Of a stretch of DNA of 64,000 nt, positions 1-8,350 are shown piece after piece. Positions within the stretch are counted from its first letter, which is position 1. Each line of letters starts with the position of its first letter. The DNA comes from WHSW01 sp963846565. Lineage in GTDB: Bacteria > Actinomycetota > Thermoleophilia > Solirubrobacterales > 70-9. The notes under the pieces were generated by a model. The model saw only the letters and a program-made list of their open reading frames with translations. It was not told the DNA's origin and ran no database searches. The stretch spans positions 129,880 to 193,879 of the forward strand of contig CAWJWL010000004.1 of the NCBI GenBank assembly GCA_963846565.1, read 5' to 3'. Position numbers and translations under genes: made by a program.

Positions 1-160
1 CCTGGCCGACGGCCAGCGGCGTCAGCATGTCCGGGTAGGCGACGGAGTCCTTGAGCGGCAGCACGGGCAGCGCCGAGGGGAGCGGCTGCGCGGGGCGAAG
101 CTCGAGCTCCTCGTCGACCTCCGGCGTCTCGATCACCTGGAGCGAATCGGACACGTCCAC
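1..160 (-). CDS. lon: Lon protease, N-terminal fragment (runs off left edge)
   Basis: Only the first 53 codons are present; the rest lies beyond position 1. ATP-dependent Lon degrades misfolded cytosolic proteins. The visible part is an acidic leader of about 28 residues followed by LPVLPLKDSVAYPDMLTPL, the conserved opening strand of the Lon substrate-binding N-domain. The GTG at 160 directly abuts the hsp20 stop codon (161-163), and a second GTG two codons later (154) is an alternative start. The tight junction suggests a heat-shock operon hsp20-lon, which makes functional sense because the chaperone holds and the protease removes damaged proteins. The ATPase and Ser-Lys protease parts cannot be checked here. 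Confidence 0.85.
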   Translation of the reverse strand, partial: MDVSDSLQVIETPEVDEELELRPAQPLPSALPVLPLKDSVAYPDMLTPLAVGQ

Positions 161-643
161 CTACTCGATCGGCACTCGGCGCGTGACCTGGCCCGCGAGC
201 GGCAGCTCGACGCGGAGGATCCCGTCCTCGTAGGAGGCCCGCGCGCGCTCGGCGATCACCTCGGTGGGAAGTTCGACGACGCGCCGGAACGGGCCCGCCT
301 CGATCTCGACCTGCTGGTAGACGCGGCCTTCGGTCTCGGCCAGCGCTCGTTCGCCGCTGATCACGAGCTCGCGCCCGGAGACCTCGAGCGCGACCTTGTC
401 GATGTCGACCCCGGCGAGGTCGGCCTTGACGATCACCCGCGGCCCGCTGATCCGATGGTGCTCGGCCGACCCCGAGGCGAGCTCCGGCTCCGCGCCGATC
501 AGGTAGACGTCGATCCGTGGCGAGAACCCGCTGGCGCGGCCGGGAAGCCGGCCGCGTGCCTCGCTGAACGGGTCGCCGGCGAGTTCGTCCATCTCACGCC
601 ACACGCGCTCGAAATTGACAAGCAGATGGCGGGGACGGCTCAT
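161..643 (-). CDS. Hsp20/alpha-crystallin small heat-shock protein
   Basis: 160-residue small heat-shock protein, an ATP-independent holdase that binds unfolding proteins in the cytoplasm. PRIDVY (42-47) leads into the alpha-crystallin domain, about residues 67-150; the domain ends with the diagnostic A-x-x-x-x-GILRV-x-LP motif near 136-148. The length is normal for the family. There is little C-terminal tail and no clear I-x-I anchor, only VPI at the end. The start ATG at 643 follows a possible minus-strand -10 box (TAGATA) 13 nt upstream. It is directly followed by lon with no gap, so the two are probably co-transcribed. Confidence 0.92.
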   Translation of the reverse strand: MSRPRHLLVNFERVWREMDELAGDPFSEARGRLPGRASGFSPRIDVYLIGAEPELASGSAEHHRISGPRVIVKADLAGVDIDKVALEVSGRELVISGERALAETEGRVYQQVEIEAGPFRRVVELPTEVIAERARASYEDGILRVELPLAGQVTRRVPIE

Positions 644-756
644 GGGCTTGGAACGTTATCTAGCTCACCGGGGCGCGCCGCGCGCAGTGGTCGACGAGAC
701 CGATCGGCTGCACGGCCCGGACTGTCGCAGTGGACCCGGGATGGGCTAAGGGGCGC

Positions 757-1548
757 TCAGATCTCGAAGACGTCGCCCTCGCGCGCCAGCTCGACCGGGG
801 CGCCGAACCCCTCCGCCCCCTGCTCGCGGACCCAGTCGGCGTCGAGCTCGTCGGAGACGTGGGTGAGCACAACGCGCTTCGCCCTCGCACGCCGCGCGTG
901 CTCGCCGGCCTCCGCCGGCGTCAGATGGCCCCGGATCCCGGTCCGCTCCGGGCGAGGCAGGGTGGCCTCGACGAGCAGCAGGTCCGTGTCCCGTGCGACG
1001 TCGACCAGCTCTTCGCAAGGCCGGCTGTCCGCGCCGAACGTGAAGCGGGAGCCGCTCGCCGTGGTGAAGTCGACGGCGTGCGTGAGGATGAAGTGAGGGA
1101 CCTCGGCGAAGCGGATCCGAAGCGGCCCGACCTCGACCGTCGAGGTGGCGTCGTACTCCTCGACCCGGAACGCCTGCTCGATCAGCTCCTCGTCCCCCCA
1201 GGCGCCGACGACCGTGCGAAAGACCGTCCGCGCGGCGGGCGGCACGATCAGCCGCGGCCGCGCGGGATCGTCGGTGCCCGGATGGCCGGCGACCGGAACC
1301 GGCTGCTGGCGCGGCGCCAGCAGCAGCGCGTAGGAGTAAGGGACGAGATCGATGAAGTGATCGGCGTGGACGTGGCTGATCAGGACCGCGTCGACGTCGA
1401 CGTAGTCGATCCGCTCGCGCAGCTTTCCGAATACCCCGTTGCCGCAGTCGAGCAACAAAGACGTGTCGCCCTCCTCGACCAGGTAGCCGCTGCATGCCCC
1501 GCCGGCATCCTGCCACGCGGGCGACTTGCCCAGCACCGTGATCCTCAT
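757..1548 (-). CDS. MBL-fold metallo-hydrolase (RNase Z/phosphodiesterase-like)
   Basis: 263-residue metallo-beta-lactamase-fold hydrolase. HVHADH at 59-64 is the classical di-zinc H-x-H-x-D-H motif; FGADS and LTHVSDE further on supply the bridging Asp and the last His. The domain organisation resembles small RNase Z/ElaC-like or cyclic-phosphodiesterase-like actinobacterial proteins that sit near glutamate racemase and rph in mycobacteria, but the substrate cannot be read from sequence. It is cytosolic, with no signal peptide. A -10-like TAGTCT lies 7 nt before the ATG on the minus strand (1556-1561), which suggests a leaderless transcript. Confidence 0.85.
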   Translation of the reverse strand: MRITVLGKSPAWQDAGGACSGYLVEEGDTSLLLDCGNGVFGKLRERIDYVDVDAVLISHVHADHFIDLVPYSYALLLAPRQQPVPVAGHPGTDDPARPRLIVPPAARTVFRTVVGAWGDEELIEQAFRVEEYDATSTVEVGPLRIRFAEVPHFILTHAVDFTTASGSRFTFGADSRPCEELVDVARDTDLLLVEATLPRPERTGIRGHLTPAEAGEHARRARAKRVVLTHVSDELDADWVREQGAEGFGAPVELAREGDVFEI

Positions 1549-1555
1549 CGCCGAC

Positions 1556-1561
1556 AGACTA
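1556..1561 (-). promoter_or_regulatory. -10 box of the MBL hydrolase gene
   Basis: TAGTCT on the minus strand, 7 nt from the ATG at 1548. The spacing leaves no room for a Shine-Dalgarno sequence, so a leaderless mRNA is inferred. Confidence 0.45.
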
Positions 1562-1695
1562 TTGCCGCAAAGGGCGGGAACAACTTCCGGGGGCCCGGAG
1601 CAACTCTGGGCGTTTTGCGGAAATCGACCTCACGGCACCGGCGAACGGGTGGCATGATCGCCGCGCCGCAGACAAACCGAGAGGGGCGTATTCAG

Positions 1696-1923
1696 TTGAT
1701 CGAGTCGGGGCAAGCGACAGAGATCGCCGAGGCACTGGGCCTACGGCGCAAAGGCACGGCGAAGCGCCGGCGCAAGAACGGGCGCAGCTGCGAGGACTGC
1801 TTCTTTCATCGGAACATGCTCTGTGCCCTCGATCTCGACGAGCCATGCTCGACCTTCCGCGCCGACAGCCCCGAGGGCCTCGTCCCACCCCGTCAGCCGG
1901 CCCTCCTTCTTCGCGACGCCTGA
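1696..1923 (+). CDS. Cys-rich mini-protein (possible metal-binding knuckle)
   Basis: A 75-residue protein I do not recognise. After a basic stretch (RRKGTAKRRRKNGR) it has four cysteines in the order C-x2-C-x7-C-x7-C (CEDC, then C in NMLC, then C in DEPC), with a His between the pairs; this looks like a small zinc or iron-sulfur knuckle. The TTG at 1696 is preceded by AGAGGGG at a proper ribosome-binding distance; an in-frame ATG at 1654 would add 14 residues. The minus strand is open here too, but it lacks any recognisable pattern, whereas the four-Cys layout supports the plus strand. Existence is likely, function unknown. Confidence 0.5.
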   Translation: MIESGQATEIAEALGLRRKGTAKRRRKNGRSCEDCFFHRNMLCALDLDEPCSTFRADSPEGLVPPRQPALLLRDA

Positions 1924-1986
1924 GCGTGCCTCGCCTAGCCGGCCGCCCCGGAGGGGAAGCCGAGGAGGCGGGGGCAACCTTTCTTA

Positions 1987-2000
1987 TTAGGGTTGCCTAA
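1987..2000. promoter_or_regulatory. Palindrome TTAGG-GTTG-CCTAA upstream of the fatty-acid hydroxylase
   Basis: A perfect 5-4-5 inverted repeat about 30 bp before the -10 box of the downstream gene. The half-site TTAGG...CCTAA recalls the ends of DtxR/IdeR iron boxes, but the spacing is shorter than the 19-bp consensus, so the identity of the binding factor is speculative. Confidence 0.3.
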
Positions 2001-2029
2001 CTCGCCAGCCGTGGCACCGCCACGGTGGC

Positions 2030-2035
2030 TACAAT
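2030..2035 (+). promoter_or_regulatory. -10 box TACAAT of the fatty-acid hydroxylase gene
   Basis: TACAAT ends 9 nt before the ATG at 2045 and no ribosome-binding site separates them, so transcription probably starts at or near the start codon. Confidence 0.5.
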
Positions 2036-2044
2036 GCGGCCGGG

Positions 2045-2668
2045 ATGGCCCACGAGCGAACAGCCAGATTGAGCGCATCGCCGCCGCTCTTCCGGAGCCG
2101 GTTCCTCGACTTCTTCTCGCGCGTCCATCCCTCGGTCCCGTTGATCCTCTACGGGCCGGTGATCGCCGTGCTGTTCGTCGTCGGGTCGCGCGACGGCCAG
2201 GGCGCGCTCGAGCTCGTCCTGCTCGGCCTCGCCGGGCTCGCCCTTTGGACGTTCTCGGAGTACTGGCTTCACCGCAAGGTCTTTCACTGGGATCCCGACC
2301 ACCCGATCGGACACCGGCTCCACTTCATCATCCACGGCGTCCATCACGACCACCCGAACGACAAGATGAGGCTGGTGATGCCCCCCGGCGCGAGCATTCC
2401 CCTCGCCGCCCTCTTCTTCGGCCTCTTCTGGCTCGTCTTCGGGATCCCGACCGCGCTGCCGCTTTTCGCCGGCTTTCTGATCGGCTACCTCATTTACGAC
2501 TACACGCACTATTACCTTCACCATTTCGTGCCGAAGAGCGAGTTCGGCAAGCGACTGCGCGAGGCGCATATGCGCCACCACTTCCAGGATCACCGCTACG
2601 GCTTCGGGGTCTCATCCCCGTTCTGGGATGCGGTATTCCGCACCCTCCCGCGCACGCGCCGCAGCTGA
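2045..2668 (+). CDS. Fatty-acid hydroxylase superfamily membrane protein
   Basis: 207-residue integral membrane di-iron oxygenase of the fatty acid hydroxylase/sterol desaturase superfamily, closest in layout to the ceramide/fatty-acid 2-hydroxylase (FAH1/Scs7) type without a cytochrome b5 domain. Four histidine clusters that ligate the two irons are visible: HRKVFH, HGVHHDH, HYYLHH and HMRHHFQDH. They alternate with four predicted membrane helices (two near residues 28-70, two near 115-155). The expected reaction is O2-dependent hydroxylation of an acyl chain in the membrane; the lipid substrate is unknown. The ceramidase-like gene 3.5 kb away is a possible pathway neighbour, but that link is inference. 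Confidence 0.88.
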   Translation: MAHERTARLSASPPLFRSRFLDFFSRVHPSVPLILYGPVIAVLFVVGSRDGQGALELVLLGLAGLALWTFSEYWLHRKVFHWDPDHPIGHRLHFIIHGVHHDHPNDKMRLVMPPGASIPLAALFFGLFWLVFGIPTALPLFAGFLIGYLIYDYTHYYLHHFVPKSEFGKRLREAHMRHHFQDHRYGFGVSSPFWDAVFRTLPRTRRS

Positions 2669-2741
2669 CTCCTGCCCTCACTGTTACTGTCACTGTTCAT
2701 GTGACCGTTTGACTGACGGTTAAAAACGAAAGGGGCAGTTC

Positions 2742-3104
2742 GTGTCGAAGACGGTGGAAGAGGCGGCGAAACTCATTCGCGAGCGCATCCGCGAGATCGA
2801 TGGAGAGCGCGCGCAGCTCGAGCGGGCTCTCGCCAGCCTCACAGGAGGGCGCGAAGGCCGGCGCGGTCCGGGTCGCCCGCGCACCGCGGCAGCGAGCGGC
2901 GCCCCGACGCGCAAGGGACGCCGCCGACGCGGCGGGACCCGCGCCGATCAGGCGGTGAAGCTGGTGACCGAGAACCCCGGCATCTCCGCCTCCGAGATCG
3001 CCGAGCAGCTGAAGATCAAGCCGAACTACCTGTACCGCGTCCTCGCGGACCTGCAAAAGGACGGCAGGGTGCGTAAGGACGGTCGCGCCTACCACCCCGC
3101 CTAG
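2742..3104 (+). CDS. Winged-helix DNA-binding protein with basic AT-hook-like linker
   Basis: 120-residue protein. Residues 1-35 form a charged amphipathic helix with coiled-coil character (EEAAKLIRERIREIDGE). Residues 36-68 are a Gly/Pro/Arg/Lys-rich linker with GRRGPGRPR, an AT-hook-like motif. Residues 69-118 are a winged helix-turn-helix (ISASEIAEQLKIKPNYLYRVLADLQ...GRV). The architecture suggests a small nucleoid-associated or regulatory protein that binds DNA through two elements. The GTG at 2742 has AAAGGGG 6 nt upstream. The short stretch before it (2678-2722) contains repeated ACTGT/GTGACCG-like words with no clear role. Confidence 0.75.
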   Translation: MSKTVEEAAKLIRERIREIDGERAQLERALASLTGGREGRRGPGRPRTAAASGAPTRKGRRRRGGTRADQAVKLVTENPGISASEIAEQLKIKPNYLYRVLADLQKDGRVRKDGRAYHPA

Positions 3105-3133
3105 GACCGGCACCCGGCGATCCGACTCGTCGG

Positions 3134-3139
3134 TAGGAT
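3134..3139 (+). promoter_or_regulatory. -10 box TAGGAT of the LVIVD/RTX gene
   Basis: TAGGAT followed by 6 nt and the GTG start at 3146, the same arrangement as at 16869, 21024 and 24478. Confidence 0.45.
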
Positions 3140-3145
3140 CGCGGG

Positions 3146-4950
3146 GTGGGCAGGCGGCTAGTCGTTGCAGCAGGGGTATCGATAGCGCTCGCGCTCTCGG
3201 GCCCGTCTGCGAGCGCGCACCCGCCGCCGACCGAGCAGAAGGTCAGCCCGCTGGCGATCCAGCAGGCGCTCGAGCCGCGGCTCGAGGCCACGAAGCAGGG
3301 TAAGTGCGGTCCCGGGTCGAGGCCCGAGACGGGGCTGCAGGGCCGGGTCAGCCGCGCCGATCACGAGAGCGGTCGCGCCGCGGAGGGCTACACCTGCAAC
3401 ACCGAGGTCGTCGGCACGTACGTGAAGGCGAACGCCATTCGGGACCGTCGGCGGCTTCAAGGTCGAGCGCTACGTCGACTCGACCGGCCACGAGTGCGCG
3501 TACTACGACACCACCCTGCTCTTCCCGACGAACGTCGCTCGACGTCGAGGCCGGTGTGAACGTGCTCGACATGATCAGACCCGACGAACCCGGTGCTGAC
3601 CGACACGGCTGGTGACGCCGGCGATGCTCTCCCCGCACGAGTCGCTGGTCGTCAGCCAGGAGCGCGGCGTGCTCGCCGCGGTGCTCGGCAACCCCGCCTT
3701 CGCCCCGGGCGTCGTCGACGTCTACGACATCTCCGCAGGACTGCCGCCATCCGCGTGCTGCAAGTCCGTCGTCGCCGGTCGGGCATCCTCGGCCACGAGA
3801 GCGGCCTGCTCGCCGGACGGCAAGACCTTCTACTCGGCGTCGCCCGGGAGCCGGACGCTGGTCGCGGTCGACATCTCGCAACCCGTCGCTGCCGCGTGCC
3901 GCTCTGGATCGGCCCCTACGACTCCCACGGGCTCTCGCTCTCGGCCGACGGCAACCGCGCCTACGTCGCCGGCGACGGGCTCGGGGCTGATCATCCTCGA
4001 CACCTCCGAGATCCAGGCGCGGAAGCCCGAACCCGCAGGTGCGCGAGGTCGCGCGGCTTCAGTGGGACTCGATGAGCATCCCGCAGAACGCGATCCCGGT
4101 GACGATCGACGGCCAGCCCGTACGTGGTCGAGATCGACGAGTTCGGCACCCTCGACGAGGTCGGCGCGGCGCGGATCATCGACATCGGCGACGAGACGCA
4201 GCCGCAGGTCGTCTCGAACATGCGGCTCGAGGTCCACCAGCCCGAGAACTTCGACGCGATCGCCGGCGACCCCGGCGCCGCAGCTCGGCCTGCAGGGCTA
4301 CGCCGGCCACTACTGCAACGTCCCCACGCGCGTCGATCCCGGGATCGTCGCCTGCAGCATGATCCTCTCCGGCCTGCGCATCTTCGACATCCGCGACCCG
4401 TACAACCCGAAGGAGATCGCCTACTTCAACGCGCCGATCGCGCCACGGGTCGACCCCGGGCTTCGAGGCGAGCAACTGGGCGATGTCGAGCCCCTCGTTC
4501 GTCGCCCGAGCGCGGGGAGATCTGGTACACGGACGGCTATCAGCGGCTTCTTCGACGGTGCGGACCACCAACGGGGTCTGGCCGTTCCCGAAGTGCATGG
4601 GCAAGACCTCGACGCTGCCCGCGACCTCGAAGGGCGGCGAGGGCGGCGACGTCATCGCCGGCGGCCCGGTCAAGGACCGGATCTCGACGGCCGGCGGCAA
4701 GGACCTCGTCTGCGCGAAGGGCAAGAACGACCGGGTGAGAAGCGGCGGCGGCGCCGACCGCGTGCGGGGATCCGGCGGCAACGACCGGATCTCCGGTGGC
4801 GGTGGCCGCGACCAGCTCCGCGGCGGCAACGGCGCCGACCGCATCAGCGGCGGGCCGGGGCGCGACCGGATCGACTGCGGGGCGGGGCGCAGGGACGTCG
4901 TCAACGCAGGGCCGGCCGATCGCCTCAGCCGCTGCGAGAAGGTCGTCTAG
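3146..4950 (+). pseudogene. LVIVD-repeat secreted protein with RTX tail, reading frame broken by ~20 one-base doublets
   Basis: The protein has a signal peptide (residues 1-24, ending SASA), a beta-propeller of LVIVD type (for example NVLDM, VDVYDIS, SRTLVAVDIS, LIILDTSE, GLRIFDIRDPYNPKEIAYF), and a tail of hemolysin-type GGxGxDx calcium-binding repeats (about 4640-4900). It would be an exported cell-surface protein of unknown role. From 3439 to 4557 the frame slips about 20 times, always by +1, and the protein sequence stays perfect on both sides of each slip. Every slip can be read as two different bases at one codon position: at[TC], gc[TC], cc[GC], ct[GC], tc[CG], gg[GC], cc[CG], ta[TC]. 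The first 290 bp and the RTX tail are unbroken. It is either an assembly effect of strain variation or a very young pseudogene; I favour the former. Confidence 0.8.
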
Positions 4951-4963
4951 ACCCGAGAACGCA

Positions 4964-4997
4964 GACGCCCCCTCGGCGAGAAGCCGGAGGGGGCGTC
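4964..4997. terminator. Bidirectional intrinsic-type hairpin between convergent genes
   Basis: A GC-rich stem of about 14 bp (GACGCCCCCTCGGC with its complement, one bulged G) around a GAGAA loop. It sits in the 64-bp gap between the plus-strand LVIVD/RTX gene and the minus-strand mdh. There is no U-tract, as is usual in actinobacteria. Confidence 0.7.
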
Positions 4998-5014
4998 GCG
5001 CCCTGCCTACGTGC

Positions 5015-6004
<990 letters not shown>

Positions 6005-6063
6005 GTGGGGCTCGTCTCCTGTTCGGGGGTCGTTTGGGCGACCCGCGATGCTAGTGGCGGGGC

Positions 6064-7596
6064 TCAGCGAAGGTCCGCGCCGTGCGGCCGCGCTGTGTCC
6101 GCCGCGAAGCCGGCGCAATTCGGGTCCGCATCCACATACCCGGTACTCGCCCCGAATACCTCGCCCGCCCCGCGGAGCGACGCGCAGCGGACCCGCTCGC
6201 CGATCGTGTGGGAGACGTTGAAGAAGTAGTTGTCGTTGTCCACGGGCGAGATCTCGTCGCCGCGCTCGTTGAAGAGGGAGCGGCGGATCGGTTCGGGATA
6301 GGCGGAGTACGGCGCGATCAGGTAGCCGAGCTGGTCGTTGGCCAGCCCGAGCGTGATCTGTCCGCGCTCCCCCGGCACGCGAGCGGCAACGTTGAGGGCG
6401 ATCTGCGGATACGCCTCGCCCGGGTAGGCCGAGATCAACAGGTCGCCGACGCGCGCGCTCGCCGTGACCGTCGAGATCGCCGGGCCGACGAACCAGGGCG
6501 GTGATGCCGAGCGGTTGAGGGGTGTACCGATCAGATCGCCGGCGAACTCGAAGCCGAGCAGGATGGGGCTCGTGGCGAGATCCGTGATCAGGTAGCTGCG
6601 CGCGGTGACACCGGGTGCCGCGCGGACGGGCCGCGCCTGCCGCAGCGCGACGGCCGCGCGGCGGACGACCCGGCGTGCGTACGTGCCGAGGGAGCACAGC
6701 GACGCTCGATCACCCTTGAGCGACCGGTTCGGGCAGCCGGCGTCGGCGGGCTGAGTACGCCCGAGCGTCGCGACGGTGACGATCCCGCGACCGCCCAGCC
6801 GACGCGCGAGTAGCGGGGCGGCGCGCTGCGGCCAGTCGCCGCTGATGCTGGTGTTGTCGCCCCCGAGCACGGTCGCGTGGGCGGAGAAGTTGAGCATCGT
6901 CGCGCGCGGTCGCCGGGTGCGAGGATCGATCGCCTGGAGCACCCGGACGTCGGAGTCCACGGGCTGGTTCGCGGGATCGGCGGCGAACTGATTCGTCAGC
7001 AGGTTCGCGCCCGGCGCCTCGCCGTAGAGGAGGATCGACCGGTGCGTCTTGCGCCAGGCGGCGAGGATGGCGTCGACGGTCCGGTCGAAGACATAGCGCC
7101 GGTAGGTCGCCGGCACGCCACCCCAGACGCCCATCATGTCCGCGCCGCTGTGCGAGTGGTTGGACTGGACGATGACCGACTCGGCGGGAAGCGCGCCGCC
7201 CGTGCGTCGCTCGACCTCGACTCGCATGTCGCTCAGGCCGGTGCTCTCCCCCCTTAGCGCCGCAAACCAGCCCTGCGTCTGCTGGTCGGCGATCGCGACG
7301 GCATCGTCGCCGCGGCGGATGACGATCGCGCGCGCGTCGACGCCGCGCCCGAGGATGCCCGTCGCCGCCCGGCCCTGAAACAGCGGCGGTCCGCCGAGGC
7401 CGTATCCCCCGAGGTTCACCGGCTCGCCCTGCCAGGTGCCATCCGGGTCCGGGTTGATCGACCGCTTGGCGACGCCGACCTCGTAGCGGGGCGCGTCGGG
7501 ATACGGCTTCGCCGCGGCCGGGTCGGCCGACCCGGCAAGCGCGCAGACGCACAGGGTTGAGGCGAGTACCCGAACTCCGATCCCGCGAGCGGTCAT
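6064..7596 (-). CDS. Neutral ceramidase-like secreted hydrolase
   Basis: About 510 residues with a signal peptide (hydrophobic segment around 8-27, AAA before the mature part). It resembles the neutral/alkaline non-lysosomal ceramidase superfamily, whose N-terminal domain is a zinc amidase: VQSNHSHSGAD matches the family NHSHSG zinc motif, and NFSAHATVLG with ISGDWP supplies further expected positions. AYPGEAYPQIALNVAAR and LGLANDQLGYLIAPYSAYPE correspond to the conserved C-terminal part of the catalytic domain (GE and NDxxGY). The substrate may be an N-acyl lipid, but bacterial members with this layout are mostly uncharacterised. It follows the HxlR gene by 10 bp on the same strand, so co-transcription is likely. 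Confidence 0.75.
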   Translation of the reverse strand: MTARGIGVRVLASTLCVCALAGSADPAAAKPYPDAPRYEVGVAKRSINPDPDGTWQGEPVNLGGYGLGGPPLFQGRAATGILGRGVDARAIVIRRGDDAVAIADQQTQGWFAALRGESTGLSDMRVEVERRTGGALPAESVIVQSNHSHSGADMMGVWGGVPATYRRYVFDRTVDAILAAWRKTHRSILLYGEAPGANLLTNQFAADPANQPVDSDVRVLQAIDPRTRRPRATMLNFSAHATVLGGDNTSISGDWPQRAAPLLARRLGGRGIVTVATLGRTQPADAGCPNRSLKGDRASLCSLGTYARRVVRRAAVALRQARPVRAAPGVTARSYLITDLATSPILLGFEFAGDLIGTPLNRSASPPWFVGPAISTVTASARVGDLLISAYPGEAYPQIALNVAARVPGERGQITLGLANDQLGYLIAPYSAYPEPIRRSLFNERGDEISPVDNDNYFFNVSHTIGERVRCASLRGAGEVFGASTGYVDADPNCAGFAADTARPHGADLR

Positions 7597-7606
7597 ACGC
7601 ACAGGT

Positions 7607-8248
7607 TCACATGCGGAAGAGTCCGAGGAACCCGGCGACGGCGCGCTTCGGGCCCTCGATCCGGATCTGGTCGCCGTCGATCGCCGCATCGAGGTCCCGC
7701 CCGCGCCAGAGGAGCTCCGCCAAAGTCCCGACCTCGGTCTCGATCACGACGGTGGGATCGGCGGCGGCCCTGCGCTCGACCTCGAGCCCGTCTTCTCCTA
7801 CCTCGACCCGGAATCGATCGTCGCCGAGCCGAACGTCATAGACGCCCGCGGCTTTTCCGGCCTTCGCCGGATCGAACATCGTCTTCAGCGCGAGCAGCAT
7901 CGAGTCAGCGCCGAACACGGTGTCGGGGTCGAGGGGCAGGCCGGACCCCCAGCGGCCCAGCTCGATCAGGACGGGCTCGAGCGCCCGCCCCCGATCGGTG
8001 AGCTCGTAGACGCGCGCCGCCGCGGGCGGGTCGAGCTTGCGGCGGACGAGGATCTCGGCCTCCTCCAGGTCACGTAGCCGCTGCGCGAGCATGTCCGGGC
8101 TCGCACCCGGCAGCCCCGCGCGCAGGTCGGTGAAGCGCTTCGGACCGAAGAGCAGCTCGCGGACGACGAGCACGGCCCAGCGCTCGCCGAGCAGGTCGAG
8201 CGACCGAGCGACGCCGCACTGATCACCGTAGCTGCGCTTGCCGGTCAT
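7607..8248 (-). CDS. HxlR-family regulator with SCP2-like C-terminal domain
   Basis: 213 residues. Residues 8-95 form the HxlR winged helix (CGVARSLDLLGERWAVLVVRELL, then RFTDLRAGLPGASPDMLAQRLRDLEE, an N-terminal Cys as in redox or aldehyde sensors of the family). Residues about 115-213 are an SCP2-sterol-carrier-like sensor domain (VVIETEVGTLAELLWRGRDL, DGDQIRIEGPKRAV), a known actinobacterial fusion. It probably represses itself and the divergent VOC gene. The minus-strand -10 TATTGT lies 6 nt before the ATG and is flanked by the palindrome ATCAATTTGAT (8260-8270), a plausible operator. Confidence 0.85.
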   Translation of the reverse strand: MTGKRSYGDQCGVARSLDLLGERWAVLVVRELLFGPKRFTDLRAGLPGASPDMLAQRLRDLEEAEILVRRKLDPPAAARVYELTDRGRALEPVLIELGRWGSGLPLDPDTVFGADSMLLALKTMFDPAKAGKAAGVYDVRLGDDRFRVEVGEDGLEVERRAAADPTVVIETEVGTLAELLWRGRDLDAAIDGDQIRIEGPKRAVAGFLGLFRM

Positions 8249-8254
8249 GCCGAC

Positions 8255-8270
8255 ACAATATCAATTTGAT
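8255..8270 (-). promoter_or_regulatory. hxlR -10 box and overlapping palindromic operator
   Basis: TATTGT on the minus strand (8255-8260) ends 6 nt before the hxlR ATG. ATCAA-T-TTGAT (8260-8270) is a perfect inverted repeat directly upstream, inside the promoter spacer, and well placed for autoregulation. Confidence 0.5.
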
Positions 8271-8290
8271 AGGACTTTCCATCTGAGTAG

Positions 8291-8318
8291 TTGGATTTTC
8301 CAATCAATCTGCTAGGGT
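8291..8318 (+). promoter_or_regulatory. Promoter and operator of the VOC gene
   Basis: TTGGAT (8291) and TAGGGT (8313) are separated by 16 nt, a reasonable -35/-10 pair. The -35 is embedded in TTGGA-TTT-TCCAA (8291-8303), a perfect inverted repeat that a repressor such as the divergent HxlR protein could occupy. Confidence 0.5.
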
Positions 8319-8350
8319 GGCGGCATCAACCCACCCAAGGAGGACGAGCG

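Noticed and set aside
730..1653. Long plus-strand frame leading into the Cys-rich mini-protein
   Set aside because: It is the complement of the MBL hydrolase gene; its translation is Arg/Asp-rich without domains. Only the part after 1654/1696 has independent features.
3439..4557. Programmed +1 frameshifting (about 20 events) in the LVIVD/RTX gene
   Set aside because: The sites share no slippery sequence or stop codon, and the extra base is explained at each site as a second allele of one codon. Twenty efficient programmed shifts in one mRNA are not credible.
6005..6697. Upstream extension of mdh by 231 codons
   Set aside because: It overlaps the ceramidase-like gene on the same strand in another frame; the Rossmann motif near the GTG at 6004 fixes the start.
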